The notes below the pieces were generated by a model that saw nothing but the letters and a program-made list of their open reading frames with translations, was not told the origin of the DNA and did not search any database. The translations under genes and the position numbers were made by a program. A DNA stretch of 64,000 bases from Vibrio hannami (GTDB taxonomy: Bacteria; Pseudomonadota; Gammaproteobacteria; Enterobacterales; Vibrionaceae): assembly GCF_029589055.1 (NCBI RefSeq), contig NZ_JARQZP010000003.1:1550001-1614000 (forward strand), written 5' to 3'. Every line of letters starts with the position of its first letter. Positions within the stretch are counted from its first letter, which is position 1. Below are positions 46,541 through 56,794 of the stretch, piece after piece.

Positions 46541-46567
46541 CCGTTTACAGAGCATAAATTTATCTAG

Positions 46568-47419
46568 TTACAGTAACTGAGAGGCAATTTGGGTTTGTTG
46601 GAGCTTACCTGTAGGGTCTCCTTGAGTTTTTAGAGAGACAAATTTCCTTGACCAATCAGACGTTTGAGAACGGATGGGAGGCTCCTCCATCAATGCTATC
46701 TCTACAAGAACGTTAGCGACTTCATTAGCATCTTGGTAGCTGCCATCGGCAGAGCGCTCTTGAGCACCACCAATATATTTCTCTAATATAGGGCGATATT
46801 CATCATCCAACATACCACCTGTTTGTTGAAACTGAGCTAAAACGTTATTCGCAAACTCCGTTTTTATTCCACCTGGCTCAAGGTTAGTGAAATTAATACC
46901 AAAGTGAGGGGTAATATACGTAGCAACGGACTCTACATATCCCTCAAGAGCAAATTTTGCCGCACAATAAAACTCGTTAAATGGCTGTCCCACCATCCCG
47001 CCAACGGAGGATACATTAATGATATGTCCTGCTCGGTTTTCTCTCATATGAGGTAACACAGCTTTTATGCAGCGGACTACACCGTGGAAATTGACGTCCA
47101 TTACCCAGCGAATCTCTTCCTCTGTGGCTTGCTCTGTTGTCCGCACAAACCCAGCCCCCGCATTATTGACGAGTAGATCAATTCTTCCTGTTTGCTGAAG
47201 GATCTCTTCTATACAACGGTCAACGCTGCCTGTATCAACAACATCTAGTTGCCTGACATTGATATCTACTCCAGCCTCTTTTGCTTTTGCATCCAGTTGG
47301 GCTCGTTTTTCTAGGTTTCGCATGGTCGCAAAAACGTTATAGCCAGATTTTGCTAACTGAATAGCAATGCTAATCCCAAGGCCTGTAGATGTACCTGTAA
47401 CAACAGCAACTTTTGACAT
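46568..47419 (-). CDS. SDR-family oxidoreductase
   Basis: This 283-residue classical short-chain dehydrogenase has the cofactor loop TGTSTGLGISIA, NNAG, catalytic Ser in INVSSVGGM and YCAAK (Tyr and Lys). It has the layout of the YciK/17-beta-HSD-like group. It lies 18 bp after an AraC regulator on the same strand, with its own terminator, forming a two-gene unit. The substrate is unknown. Confidence 0.9.
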   Translation of the reverse strand: MSKVAVVTGTSTGLGISIAIQLAKSGYNVFATMRNLEKRAQLDAKAKEAGVDINVRQLDVVDTGSVDRCIEEILQQTGRIDLLVNNAGAGFVRTTEQATEEEIRWVMDVNFHGVVRCIKAVLPHMRENRAGHIINVSSVGGMVGQPFNEFYCAAKFALEGYVESVATYITPHFGINFTNLEPGGIKTEFANNVLAQFQQTGGMLDDEYRPILEKYIGGAQERSADGSYQDANEVANVLVEIALMEEPPIRSQTSDWSRKFVSLKTQGDPTGKLQQTQIASQLL

Positions 47420-47437
47420 GTTCTAATATCCTTATAC

Positions 47438-48331
47438 TTAGTGTAGCTTGCGATAATCTGTGGGGGTAACGCCGACTTTCTTTTTAAACAGACGAGCGAA
47501 ATATTGTGGGTACTCAAAACCGAGTGAGTAAGCAATCGTGGCAACGGACTCATCCGACTCCAATAGACGACTCTTTGCTCGATCAATAAGGTGTAGGAGG
47601 ATCCATTCTTTTGCTGATTTGCCTGTTTCAGCTCGTAAACCGTCCGTTAAGTAACGGCTGGTCATATTCAGAACATCTGCGACATCTTGGATCTTGGGTA
47701 ACTCATCTCTGTTACTTTGTGCCAATAGCTTGTCCAGCCCTACGATAAATTTATCGTATAAAGAACCCGTAGACTCTTGACGCAACAAGAACTGGCGACG
47801 ATAAAACCTATCTGCATATTTCAGCAGCGTGGTTATCTGAGACAAGATAATATCTCGACTAAATTCATCGTAATGACCGCTACATTCAAGCTCGATTGTT
47901 TCCAAGATACTTTCAACCAAAGACTCTTCTTTAGTCGAAAGGTGTAAGGCTTCGTTAACGGCATAACCGAAGAATGAACTCTTGTTGATTATCCCTTCAA
48001 TTTCATGCCCTCGGATAAAGTCTCGATGAAACATTATCACCTTTCCCTCGGACTCAACCTTAATTCCATTGGTAGCGAAAACCTGATTCGGTGCAAAAAA
48101 AACCATGGTTCCATTTTGAAAGTCGAACTCTGTTTTGCCATACAGCAGTTTTCCTGAAACGACATTCTTTAGAGCTATTGCGTAGAAATCCGTCGTGACG
48201 CTACAGTCACTGCTGAGGCAATTCACACCACCTGCTTCAACTTTAGAGATATTGAATAACGGATGTATAGGTGCTTCTTTGCCAAGTGCTGCACAATAGT
48301 CACTGATGTTGCTAAAGTGGATACGGCTCAT
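47438..48331 (-). CDS. AraC-family regulator
   Basis: This protein has 297 residues. The N-terminal half is a cupin-like ligand domain (SGKLLYGKTEFDFQNGTMVFFAPNQVF). The C-terminal 100 residues hold two helix-turn-helix units (IQDVADVLNMTSRYLTDGLRAETG and VATIAYSLGFEYPQYFARLFKKKVGVTPTDYR). It probably controls the SDR gene that follows it. Confidence 0.9.
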   Translation of the reverse strand: MSRIHFSNISDYCAALGKEAPIHPLFNISKVEAGGVNCLSSDCSVTTDFYAIALKNVVSGKLLYGKTEFDFQNGTMVFFAPNQVFATNGIKVESEGKVIMFHRDFIRGHEIEGIINKSSFFGYAVNEALHLSTKEESLVESILETIELECSGHYDEFSRDIILSQITTLLKYADRFYRRQFLLRQESTGSLYDKFIVGLDKLLAQSNRDELPKIQDVADVLNMTSRYLTDGLRAETGKSAKEWILLHLIDRAKSRLLESDESVATIAYSLGFEYPQYFARLFKKKVGVTPTDYRKLH

Positions 48332-48559
48332 CCGTCCAACCTTGTGTACCTTTGTTTGAATATATTTAGTTTAGGGAGTCCGCTTAGAGACGTCACTAAA
48401 CAAACTCACAGAAATTGGATACAAATTGACAGGTGGATGCTATGTGTTGACTTTTATAGGGCTTCTATATTGAGCTCCAAAGTTACCCGCCTGTAGCAGA
48501 TTCACATTAGATTTAGTTGTAACAGGTAGCATTGGCCGAAACAAACAATGGGGCAGATT

Positions 48560-49027
48560 TTAGTTATCTAAAAGCAGTTCCATGTCAAAATTAATCAGAG
48601 TTAGACCTTGTCGATGTAACTCATTTTTTTTGACTACCACGAAGCCCCTTTTTTCAAAGAACGGCATTGCTATCAATGATGCTTCAACGTACAGACGTGA
48701 AAGTCTCCTGGATCGAGCTATTTTGAGCACATATTGATAAAGAGTCGAAGCAACTCCTTGTCCTTGATAGTTTGGATGTGTGTATGCACAGTCTATATGT
48801 CCATCACGATCAAGCTCAATAAAACCAGCAACTTGGTTATCAATAATAGCCAAAATTGGTTTTTTATCGAGTAGTCGTTGCTCCCAAAATGCATAATCTG
48901 GTGGTGTTGGAGCCCACACCTCTTTTTGTTCTGACGTGTAAAAAGAAGAGTCAATAGCATGTACAGATTGGTGGAATAAGTCCGCAATTTCGACTGCTCT
49001 GTCTGGCGTATAACGTTGAATTTCCAT
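48560..49027 (-). CDS. GNAT-family N-acetyltransferase
   Basis: This protein has 155 residues. The acetyl-CoA pyrophosphate loop is YQGQGVASTLYQYV (Q/R-x-x-G-x-A/G motif A), preceded by the strand VAGFIELDRDGHIDCAYTHP and followed by LYVEASLIAMPFFEKRGF. It resembles the YafP/ElaA-like group. It is monocistronic, between the AraC and glyA regions. The acceptor is unknown. Confidence 0.88.
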   Translation of the reverse strand: MEIQRYTPDRAVEIADLFHQSVHAIDSSFYTSEQKEVWAPTPPDYAFWEQRLLDKKPILAIIDNQVAGFIELDRDGHIDCAYTHPNYQGQGVASTLYQYVLKIARSRRLSRLYVEASLIAMPFFEKRGFVVVKKNELHRQGLTLINFDMELLLDN

Positions 49028-49059
49028 AGAAGTACTGGTGTCTATAAATAGGAGTCCTT

Positions 49060-50361
49060 CTAACTATACAACGGAAAGCGTTCACAAAGCTCACGAACCT
49101 GCTGGTTCACTCGTTGCTCCACTTCATTGCATCCTTCTGGGTTGGTCGCTAGTGCATCCAGAACATCACCTATCCACTCACCGATTTGAGCGAACTCCTC
49201 AGCACCAAAGCCTCGGCTGGTTCCTGCTGGCGTTCCTAAACGAATACCGGAAGTCACCATTGGTTTTTCTGCATCAAACGGAATCCCGTTTTTATTACAG
49301 GTAATGCCCGCTCTTTCCAACGATTCTTCAACCTGATTTCCTTTAAGACCTTTTGACCTCAAATCGACCAACATCAAGTGGGTATCAGTTCCGCCAGTCA
49401 CGATGTCGCAGCCTCTTTTCTGTAACACTTCAGCTAGAACCTTGGCATTGTTAATGACGTTTTTAATATAAGCGCTAAATTCCGGTTCTAATGCTTCCCC
49501 TAACGCGACAGCTTTACCGGCGATAACATGCATTAGTGGCCCGCCCTGAAGTCCCGGGAAAACCGCTGAATTTATTTTCTTATGCGTATCAACATCGTTG
49601 GTAAGAATCATCCCGCCACGAGGGCCTCGTAGTGTTTTGTGCGTTGTAGTGGTCACAACGTCTGCAAATGGGATTGGGCTCGGATGGGTGCCAGTAGCAA
49701 CCAACCCTGCAATATGAGCCATATCGACCATGAGAAGTGCATCGACCTCATCTGCAATAGTTCTAAACTGTGCAAAGTCGATTTGGCGAGGGATTGCAGA
49801 TCCACCAGCGATGATCATCTTCGGCTTGTGCTGATGAGCCAGCTCGCGCACCTGCTCGTAATCGATTTCAAATGAATCACGTTTAACACCATACTGCACA
49901 GCGTTAAACCACTTTCCAGACATAGCCGGGCGAGCACCATGAGTCAGGTGGCCTCCAGCATCAAGAGACATTCCCAGAATCGTGTCTCCCGGTTGCAATA
50001 AAGCAAACATCACCGCCGCATTTGCCTGAGCGCCAGAATGGGGCTGAACATTTGCGTATTCACAACGGAACAGATGCTTAGCACGCTCTATGGCAACCTG
50101 CTCTACCGCATCGACGTGTTCGCAACCACCGTAGTAACGTCTTCCCGGATAACCTTCAGCGTACTTGTTTGTAAGGCATGTACCCTGAGCCTGCATTACC
50201 GCTTTGGATACAATATTCTCCGAAGCAATAAGCTCTATTTGATTGTTTTGACGTTGTAATTCAGAGTGAATAGCGGAGTAAACAACGCCATCCGTATTCG
50301 GCAGGTCAGTTTTGAAGAATGCTTTTAAATCGTAGTTGTCGTATGAATGTTCCATTTCCAT
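49060..50361 (-). CDS. glyA: Serine hydroxymethyltransferase
   Basis: This 433-residue PLP enzyme interconverts serine and glycine with tetrahydrofolate. Seen: [48 protein letters not shown], and [16 protein letters not shown] with the PLP lysine. The length is about 15 residues above the E. coli enzyme, mainly at the N-terminus ([16 protein letters not shown]). It has no folate or glycine-cleavage neighbours, so it is probably a second, specialised glyA copy, as in many vibrios. A 14-bp palindrome lies upstream at 50437. Confidence 0.95.
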   Translation of the reverse strand: MEMEHSYDNYDLKAFFKTDLPNTDGVVYSAIHSELQRQNNQIELIASENIVSKAVMQAQGTCLTNKYAEGYPGRRYYGGCEHVDAVEQVAIERAKHLFRCEYANVQPHSGAQANAAVMFALLQPGDTILGMSLDAGGHLTHGARPAMSGKWFNAVQYGVKRDSFEIDYEQVRELAHQHKPKMIIAGGSAIPRQIDFAQFRTIADEVDALLMVDMAHIAGLVATGTHPSPIPFADVVTTTTHKTLRGPRGGMILTNDVDTHKKINSAVFPGLQGGPLMHVIAGKAVALGEALEPEFSAYIKNVINNAKVLAEVLQKRGCDIVTGGTDTHLMLVDLRSKGLKGNQVEESLERAGITCNKNGIPFDAEKPMVTSGIRLGTPAGTSRGFGAEEFAQIGEWIGDVLDALATNPEGCNEVEQRVNQQVRELCERFPLYS

Positions 50362-50436
50362 TTTCCTTGAATTAATCTTCTTTAGATTAAGTTTTAACCA
50401 CTATACTAATCAGCTAAATCTCTATCAAGAAAAATA

Positions 50437-50450
50437 TTTCCTATAGGAAA
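50437..50450. promoter_or_regulatory. 14-bp palindrome upstream of glyA
   Basis: TTTCCTATAGGAAA is a perfect palindrome 76 bp before the glyA start and may be an operator. The terminator at 50561-50594 contains a related stretch, TTTCTGATAGGAAA. Confidence 0.35.
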
Positions 50451-50560
50451 CTTAATTTCTTTTATGGAATGTATGCATGGTTGCCCAGCCGCTAGCTCAG
50501 AACAGCTCTGAACTATATTAATTAGCCTTTACCTAAACTATTCATCCTACTCCATAAAGA

Positions 50561-50594
50561 AAAAGCCATGTTTCTGATAGGAAACATGGCTTTT
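50561..50594 (-). terminator. Terminator after the 142-aa gene
   Basis: AAAAGCCATGTTTC and GAAACATGGCTTTT form a perfect 14-bp stem with a 6-nt loop. On the minus strand it is followed by TCTTT-type U-rich sequence, 21 bp after the stop codon of the gene at 50615. Confidence 0.8.
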
Positions 50595-50614
50595 AAAATT
50601 CGTACAATATTGTC

Positions 50615-51043
50615 TTATCTCGGTTTAACCTGCATCAGTTTGACAAGACCATGAGGTCTGCCATTCACATACTCAGATCCAGAGTGGATATTACTGATAG
50701 CATTACCTATCACCCGGTATTCGGTGATCTGCTCGTCATTCTTTAGCAGGATAAATAGAAATCCATCATCAATATGCCACTTCCCCTCTGAACGGGTAGA
50801 ACTGAACATATCACGTTCATAAGCTTTCCCGTTTGGTTTCAACATCAGCTCGGTTGACTCACCTGTACTGCTGATTTTTGCCCAGGGCTGTGTATGCACT
50901 TCATGTTTAAGGATTTTTCGCCTTCCATCACACCAGGATTTTAGCTCTGACTTCTGACGCGGAGAGAGCGTCGGCAGGCTATCCAGACCTAAAAATGTCT
51001 GCTGGCTTTCGCCCCAAAAAAGCTGAAGATGAAGAAGCGTCAT
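50615..51043 (-). CDS. Hypothetical protein, 142 aa
   Basis: ATG 51043 (MTLLHLQLFWGES) follows a GGGG element. A longer frame from 51076 is less likely. The protein is mixed alpha/beta, cytoplasmic by composition, with features WCDGRRKIL and EGKWHIDDGFLFIL. No family is recognised. It lies downstream of an AraC gene on the same strand and ends at a strong terminator. Confidence 0.65.
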   Translation of the reverse strand: MTLLHLQLFWGESQQTFLGLDSLPTLSPRQKSELKSWCDGRRKILKHEVHTQPWAKISSTGESTELMLKPNGKAYERDMFSSTRSEGKWHIDDGFLFILLKNDEQITEYRVIGNAISNIHSGSEYVNGRPHGLVKLMQVKPR

Positions 51044-51151
51044 AAAGTAACCCCAAAAAGGTGATGAATGTCTCACTGTTTTGGCGAAGTTTGGTACAAA
51101 TAATCATCAATGTCAATGTAATGCGAACTCAGGAAATCAGCTAAAAGTCGA

Positions 51152-51994
51152 TTAAAGTTGGTATATCTCCCGAAAAGCCAACGGCGTCTGTTGCATGATC
51201 TGTTTAAATTGGCGATGAAAAAAAGACATATTCTGATAACCGCAGCGAAAAGCTATCTGTTCTACGGTAAGCGAGCTTGAAATCAAAAGGCTACAGGCCT
51301 GACTAATACGATATTCATTCAGAAACTGAGTAAAAGGCTTGTGAAAAGAGCGGGTGAAATACTTGCTAAATGATACCGGAGTCATATTAGTGAGCGCTCC
51401 CATTTCATCTGCCGTTATCTTTCTTTCAAAGTTGCTATTCACGTATTCAAGAATGGCAGAAATGCGTGTATCTGCGGCAGAGCTCATTGAAGTAAGCGTG
51501 ACTTGTCCGATGCTGGTAACATCCTGATGGTTACTAAGATCATGCAGCAACTCAACAAAACCCAGCAACTTTTTGAGTGGTTCCATCGTTTCAAGAGCGA
51601 CCAGCTTGGCACCTAACTCTTCGCTATTTAAGAATAACATTCCAGATCTGCAAGCAGTAAACATCGCTTTGATAGCCGCGAACTCCGCTTTATCCAGCCA
51701 GTTGTCACCTAAAAAATTGTTATCCCACTGCACATAAATGGACTTTACATTGCTGTTGTTAACCGAGTTGCTTGTCCAACAGTGATGGACATTTGGAGCA
51801 GTCAAGACCATTTCGTTGGGCATGTAATGGCGTACTTCACTATCGGTATAGGCAATGCCAGAGCCTTCGACTATGTAAGTCAACTCCCATTGGGGATGGT
51901 AGTGCCAGGGAAAGGAAAAACAGCTTTGTTCGTAACGCTTTATGAACAAAGACTGGTGACTGTTACTGGGTACATGTTCAAGTACTGGCTTCAT
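51152..51994 (-). CDS. AraC-family regulator of the sugar operon
   Basis: This protein has 280 residues. The cupin N-terminus (FPWHYHPQWELTYIVEGSGIAY) is typical of sugar-responsive AraC proteins. The C-terminal pair of HTH units is present (ITADEMGALTNMTPVSFSKYFTRSF, then VEQIAFRCGYQNMSFFHRQFKQIMQQTPLAFRE). It is divergent from the kinase/isomerase/aldolase operon, so it is the likely activator. A 14-bp palindrome (AACTTGATCAAGTT, 52010-52023) lies in the shared promoter region. Confidence 0.92.
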   Translation of the reverse strand: MKPVLEHVPSNSHQSLFIKRYEQSCFSFPWHYHPQWELTYIVEGSGIAYTDSEVRHYMPNEMVLTAPNVHHCWTSNSVNNSNVKSIYVQWDNNFLGDNWLDKAEFAAIKAMFTACRSGMLFLNSEELGAKLVALETMEPLKKLLGFVELLHDLSNHQDVTSIGQVTLTSMSSAADTRISAILEYVNSNFERKITADEMGALTNMTPVSFSKYFTRSFHKPFTQFLNEYRISQACSLLISSSLTVEQIAFRCGYQNMSFFHRQFKQIMQQTPLAFREIYQL

Positions 51995-52163
51995 TCTGTT
52001 TTCTCAAAAAACTTGATCAAGTTCTAATTTTACCACAAACATCCCCCACAACTCCAATCAAAGGAAAAATAGTACACACCCTGTCAAACTGAGTATTTAT
52101 CGAACGCTCAATATTTCTTTTAGTCTTTTGCCATCGGAACAAATCATTATACGGAGTGCTTCC

Positions 52164-53066
52164 ATGTCATTTGACGTAATTGTATCAGGCCTGAACGTTG
52201 TGGACCTTCTGGTTACCTTGCCAGAAAGCTACACAATGGGCCGCAAACATGAAGTAGATAATATCATTATTCAAGGCGGTGCACCTGCTGGCAATGGTGC
52301 CAGCGGAATGGCAACGCTAGGGTTAAAAACAGCTTTTCTTGGTTTCCTTGGCAATAATGCTCAGAGCGAAATCGCTCGTACAGAACTAAATCGCTGCGGT
52401 GTCGATACCAGCCTTATGTTAGTTGACGTGAAGTCAGTTCCTGCTACCGCACTGGTTGAAGTAGATGCCGAAGGTGAACGCACAGTTTTCTATACAACCA
52501 AGGGATACCGCGCACTCCAACCTATGGATATTCGCCCTGAGTGGTTTGAAGGTGTACGCCTTGTTTACGTAGATGGCTACGATATCGAAGGCAACCTAGC
52601 GCTACTGGAAATGGCGAAAGAACGCGGTATCCCATCAGTCGTTGATATGGAAGCCGGTGACCTGAATCAGCTTAAAAACATGCTGAAGCTTGGAAGTCAC
52701 GTCATTCTACCGCTGGAAGCTGCTCAATCGATTTCTGGTAAAGAAGATCCAGAGCAAACGCTGCATGCACTGCAAAAAATGACTGAGGCTCAGCTGGTAG
52801 TCACTGACGGCAGCAATGGTAGCTGGGCTCTGTCAGGAGATGTAATCGTACACCAGTCATGCTTCAAAGTGTCCGTCGTTGACACGACTGGCTGTGGGGA
52901 TGCCTACCACGCCGCCTATTCATACGCCTTATTACAAGATTATCCACTTGCACGAAGAATGGAGTTCGCCTCTGCATTTGCTGCAATAGTTGCGACCTAT
53001 TTTGGCGGTCGTACTTACTTCCCTTCTCCAGATGAAGTGGAAACTTTTATCCAAAATTACAAATAA
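52164..53066 (+). CDS. PfkB-family carbohydrate kinase
   Basis: This 300-residue ribokinase-type kinase has the GGAPAGNGA substrate loop and the ATP/anion-hole motif DTTGCGDAYHAAY with catalytic Asp. ATG 52164 has CGGAG upstream; the frame open from 52128 has no ribosome site. It is the first gene of a five-gene catabolic unit (kinase, isomerase, aldolase, dehydrogenase, SSS transporter). It probably phosphorylates the ketose made by the next gene product. Confidence 0.92.
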   Translation: MSFDVIVSGLNVVDLLVTLPESYTMGRKHEVDNIIIQGGAPAGNGASGMATLGLKTAFLGFLGNNAQSEIARTELNRCGVDTSLMLVDVKSVPATALVEVDAEGERTVFYTTKGYRALQPMDIRPEWFEGVRLVYVDGYDIEGNLALLEMAKERGIPSVVDMEAGDLNQLKNMLKLGSHVILPLEAAQSISGKEDPEQTLHALQKMTEAQLVVTDGSNGSWALSGDVIVHQSCFKVSVVDTTGCGDAYHAAYSYALLQDYPLARRMEFASAFAAIVATYFGGRTYFPSPDEVETFIQNYK

Positions 53067-53078
53067 CAGGAAATCATT

Positions 53079-54593
53079 ATGACAGTTGATTTTACACAAC
53101 GTGTTGGCTTAATCGAAAAAGAAATGCGTGAGCTCGTCGCGCCAAAAGCAGCGCGCCAGGATGTACCAGTAGGCTTTATCGGTATCGGGTTTGAACTACA
53201 TTTTGACTGGGCGAAAGCCAAACTGTCTTACAAACAAGCGATTGCCGATGTCTCAAGCGTATTCTCGGAATACAACTCTATTCTCGCTGAAGAAGAACCA
53301 ATTCAAACTAAAGAAGAGATCTTAGAGTTACTTGAAACCTACTACGCTAAAGGAATGAAAGCGCTAGTGGTATATCAGGCTTCTTATATCCAGGGCGACC
53401 TAGCGCTAGCGTTAGCGAAATGGTTGTCGGATCACGATGTACCAATGCTTAGCTGGTCTCACACAGAAACTATTGGTGGCAGCCTGACAGCAAACAGATT
53501 ATGTGGTCAAAACTTCCTGTTAAACAACCTCTCTTCTATGGAAGTAAAGTATTCCTGGATCTTTGAAGAGCCAGGGGCACCAAGCCTGACTGAGTCATTG
53601 GGACGCTTCATTCGTTCAGTTTCTGCTAAAGCACGCCTTAAGCATGCAAAAATCCTTATGGTAGGCGGCATGCGAGTACCGGGCTTCTACGATTGTGAAC
53701 TTAACGAGATGTCGATATCAAAACATTTCGGCTTAGGCGTAGACCGCGTCGATATGCACACCATCTGGACACATGGTGAAGAGAAATATCCAGAATCTAC
53801 TTTAGCACCGCTTGTTGATCGCTTGCTGTCATCGCCAGCTATTGCAGAAAACTTTGTTAAGCAAGATGAGCTTTTAAAATCTGTTCGATTGGCATTGGCT
53901 ATCGCTGATTACACCAATGAAAACGGCTATATCGGTGTCGCTCTGAAGAACTGGCCAGAACTATTCGATAACTATGGCATTTCGGGTGACGGCGCGGGTT
54001 CACTGGTGCAAGACCTTGGTATCCCGGTGGCAGATGAATCGGATATGGGTGCCCTGTTAACCATGGTTGCGTTCAACGAGATCACTATGAGTGAAGGTCT
54101 GCCTACACTAATGGACTTCTCATTCGTTAATCATCAGGAAAACAAAGTGGGTATGTGGCACTGCGGTGGTACCTCAACCAAATTAATGCGTGAAGGCAAG
54201 CAGCTGGAAATCCGTAACCACAGCATTCTAGATAACTACGATCCTGAAACTTCTTACGGCATGCTGTTTGAGTTCTTGCAGGAGCTGGGACCAATCACTG
54301 TAGCCAAGTATCAATATCCTCATGCGTCAACCATCTTTGCGTTTGAAGGTGACATCATCGATTCACCAATGCGCTATCGCGGTTGCTATGGAGAAGTAGC
54401 TCCTAAAGGTATCTGCTCTAAATCTATTGCCAGTTCAATTATGAATCACGGCATGGACCACCACTGGATTGTCGCTCGTGGACATCTGATTGAAGACCTA
54501 CGCGAATTCAACTACTGGATTGGCGTAGAAGAACTAGCTGCTACAGAAGCTAAGACTACGGGTCGTGGCCTACCTAAAAAGCTTGATTTTTAA
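53079..54593 (+). CDS. L-fucose/L-arabinose isomerase-like protein
   Basis: This 504-residue protein is related to the L-fucose/L-arabinose isomerase fold. It has an N-terminal Rossmann-like domain (VPVGFIGIGFELHFDW, KALVVYQASYIQGDLALALA) and a C-terminal barrel with conserved acidic and His residues (PVADESDMGALLTM, VGMWHCGGTSTKLM) that could bind metal. It should interconvert an aldose and a ketose. Sequence alone does not name the sugar. It lies 12 bp after the kinase gene. Confidence 0.85.
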   Translation: MTVDFTQRVGLIEKEMRELVAPKAARQDVPVGFIGIGFELHFDWAKAKLSYKQAIADVSSVFSEYNSILAEEEPIQTKEEILELLETYYAKGMKALVVYQASYIQGDLALALAKWLSDHDVPMLSWSHTETIGGSLTANRLCGQNFLLNNLSSMEVKYSWIFEEPGAPSLTESLGRFIRSVSAKARLKHAKILMVGGMRVPGFYDCELNEMSISKHFGLGVDRVDMHTIWTHGEEKYPESTLAPLVDRLLSSPAIAENFVKQDELLKSVRLALAIADYTNENGYIGVALKNWPELFDNYGISGDGAGSLVQDLGIPVADESDMGALLTMVAFNEITMSEGLPTLMDFSFVNHQENKVGMWHCGGTSTKLMREGKQLEIRNHSILDNYDPETSYGMLFEFLQELGPITVAKYQYPHASTIFAFEGDIIDSPMRYRGCYGEVAPKGICSKSIASSIMNHGMDHHWIVARGHLIEDLREFNYWIGVEELAATEAKTTGRGLPKKLDF

Positions 54594-54616
54594 CCACCAG
54601 AAAAACGGAATTTATT

Positions 54617-55453
54617 ATGTCTACTAATTTAACTTCTCTGCTAAATACGTATCGCAAAGAAAAGCGTTGTCTTGCTGGTTTCAACATCAATGATATCTAC
54701 GATGTTCGCGCGATGGTACTGGCCGCGAATGAGCTTAACCTGCCAGTAATGGCGATGACTTATCCACCAGTAGCAGAGCTGAACAGCACGTACCTTTGTC
54801 GCAAGATTATTGATGGGTTCGAAAAAGAAGCAAACAACAAGATCTACTTGCACCTTGACCACAGTACTTCAGTGGACCTATGTAAGCAGGCAATCGATGA
54901 TGGTTACGATTCTGTGATGATAGATGGTTCACAGCATGACCTAAAAACCAATATCCAGATGACTCGCGAAGTTGTTGAGTATGCCCGTAGCGCTGGAGTA
55001 ACCGTCGAAGCCGAAATTGGCAAAATCATGGGACGTGATGTGGTTGTAAAAAGTGAAGACGACTATCTGGCGTCGGTTGCCGATGTGGTTGCACTATGCG
55101 AAGAAGCGGGGCCTGATATCGTAGCTGTAGGTATCGGTACAGCGCATGGCTTTACTCCAACAACACCAAAGATCCACTTTGAGCGCCTAAAGCAGATTTA
55201 TGATGCAGTGCCAAACCCACTGGTACTGCACGGTGGTACAGGTATCCCGGATGAAGATATCCAGAAAGCTATCACCATGGGTATCGCAAAAATCAATATC
55301 GGCACGATCGTTCATACCACCTATATGCGTGAGACTCACGCTCACATAGGGAAAGACGTCGCATCCGCCTACCCTCCTTTCATTATGAAAGAGGTTATCC
55401 CACAGGTACAAAAGGTGATTGTAGACCGACTTAAAGCCGTCAACTCCCTTTAA
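54617..55453 (+). CDS. Class II ketose-bisphosphate aldolase (GatY/KbaY-like)
   Basis: This 278-residue zinc aldolase shows YLHLDHSTSVDLC (catalytic Asp and zinc His), EAEIGKIMG, GTAHGF (zinc His) and LHGGTGIPDEDIQKAI. It cleaves a ketose (bis)phosphate into dihydroxyacetone phosphate and an aldehyde. It lies 23 bp after the isomerase gene, so its substrate is probably the phosphorylated ketose made by kinase and isomerase. Confidence 0.92.
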   Translation: MSTNLTSLLNTYRKEKRCLAGFNINDIYDVRAMVLAANELNLPVMAMTYPPVAELNSTYLCRKIIDGFEKEANNKIYLHLDHSTSVDLCKQAIDDGYDSVMIDGSQHDLKTNIQMTREVVEYARSAGVTVEAEIGKIMGRDVVVKSEDDYLASVADVVALCEEAGPDIVAVGIGTAHGFTPTTPKIHFERLKQIYDAVPNPLVLHGGTGIPDEDIQKAITMGIAKINIGTIVHTTYMRETHAHIGKDVASAYPPFIMKEVIPQVQKVIVDRLKAVNSL

Positions 55454-55562
55454 ATTTTCCTAATTTCGCACCCTAGCGGATTGCGTGGGTGCACTGAATG
55501 AATTTGTATTCCCTCCCTGTTTTGGGGAGGGGAGCGGGTAAACTTTGTCTAAGAGGTAATCA

Positions 55563-56690
55563 ATGTCTGTTGCTATACCAGAAAAAGCAAGTGTTGCGGT
55601 ACTTACCGATTTAAAAACATTTGAATTTAAACAGTACGATCTTCCGGAAATTGCGGAAGATGAAGTACTGGTCCGCATCGAAGGATGTGGTGTGTGCGGT
55701 ACTGATGTCCATGAGTATCGAAATGACCCGTTTGGCGTAATGCCAATTGTGTTGGGTCACGAAGGCACTGGTGAAATCGTAAAAATGGGTCCTAAAATCA
55801 GCAAGGATTCCATTGGAAATGCGGTAGAGCTAGGAAGCAAGATCATTACCAGCATTATTCCATGTGGTGAATGTGACCCATGTGTAAACACTCCGGGAAG
55901 AACAAACCTTTGTGAAAACATGGGGTGCTATGGCTTGATGGGAGATCAACCAGAGAACCGCTTCAATGGATGGTTTGGTGAATATCTAGTACTCAAGCCA
56001 GGTTCGACGTTTTTCAACGTTTCAGAGTTTAGCCTGAAAGAGCGCATTCTTATCGAACCAGTTGCGGTTGCGGTACATGCGGTTGAGCGTGCAAAAACTA
56101 CCCAGTTACTTAACTTTGCTTCTACCGTTTTGATTCAAGGCGCGGGTCCTATTGGCTTGTCAGTTATCGCAGTACTTAAAACACTTGGCATCCAGAACAT
56201 CATCGCGGTGGACGGGCAAGAGTCTCGTTTGAAACTGGCAAAAAATCTTGGTGCATCTGAAGTCATCAACTACATGGATTTTGATTCGACTGAAGCGTTA
56301 GCAGATAAGGTTGAATCACTGACAAAAGGTCGTGGTGCTAAGTTTGCTTTCCAGTGTACCGGCGTTCCGGCAGCGGCATCGACGGCGTTAAAACTGGTTG
56401 AACGTGGCGGAGGTCTATGTGAAGTGGGCTTCTTCGTCGATAACGGTGAAGCCTCCATTAACCCACACTTCGATATTTGTAATAAAGAAATCACCCTTGT
56501 TGGCTCGTGGGCATACAGCCCGGAAGATTACCCGAATGCTATTGAGTGCATGAAAGGAATTAAACGTATCGGATTGCCTATTGAATCGCTAGTTACTCAT
56601 GAATTCCCACTTGAAGAGCTAACCGAAGCAGTAGAAACCAATATTCGCATGGAAGGTATTAAGGTCATCACAGTTAATAAAACTAACTAG
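55563..56690 (+). CDS. Zinc-dependent medium-chain dehydrogenase
   Basis: This protein has 375 residues. Catalytic zinc ligands lie in CGVCGTDVHE and GHEGTGEI, structural zinc cysteines in CGECDPCVNTPGRTNLC, and the NAD loop is GAGPIGLSVIAV. It resembles the sorbitol/threonine dehydrogenase group. It should oxidise a polyol or aldose or reduce the aldolase product. It is the fourth gene of the sugar unit, after a 109-bp gap. Confidence 0.92.
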   Translation: MSVAIPEKASVAVLTDLKTFEFKQYDLPEIAEDEVLVRIEGCGVCGTDVHEYRNDPFGVMPIVLGHEGTGEIVKMGPKISKDSIGNAVELGSKIITSIIPCGECDPCVNTPGRTNLCENMGCYGLMGDQPENRFNGWFGEYLVLKPGSTFFNVSEFSLKERILIEPVAVAVHAVERAKTTQLLNFASTVLIQGAGPIGLSVIAVLKTLGIQNIIAVDGQESRLKLAKNLGASEVINYMDFDSTEALADKVESLTKGRGAKFAFQCTGVPAAASTALKLVERGGGLCEVGFFVDNGEASINPHFDICNKEITLVGSWAYSPEDYPNAIECMKGIKRIGLPIESLVTHEFPLEELTEAVETNIRMEGIKVITVNKTN

Positions 56691-56730
56691 TGCCTGAATC
56701 TTAAATCCAACTTAACTTTCCCTACATAGA

Positions 56731-56765
56731 CTAAGGGCTTGCTGTCACAAGGAATAAGCCCTTAG
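56731..56765 (+). other. Hairpin between dehydrogenase and symporter genes
   Basis: CTAAGGGCTT and AAGCCCTTAG form a perfect 10-bp stem with a 15-nt loop. It is followed by A's rather than U's, so it is more likely to stabilise or process the transcript than to end it. Confidence 0.5.
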
Positions 56766-56794
56766 AAAAAAATAAATCATTAACGAGGTAAATA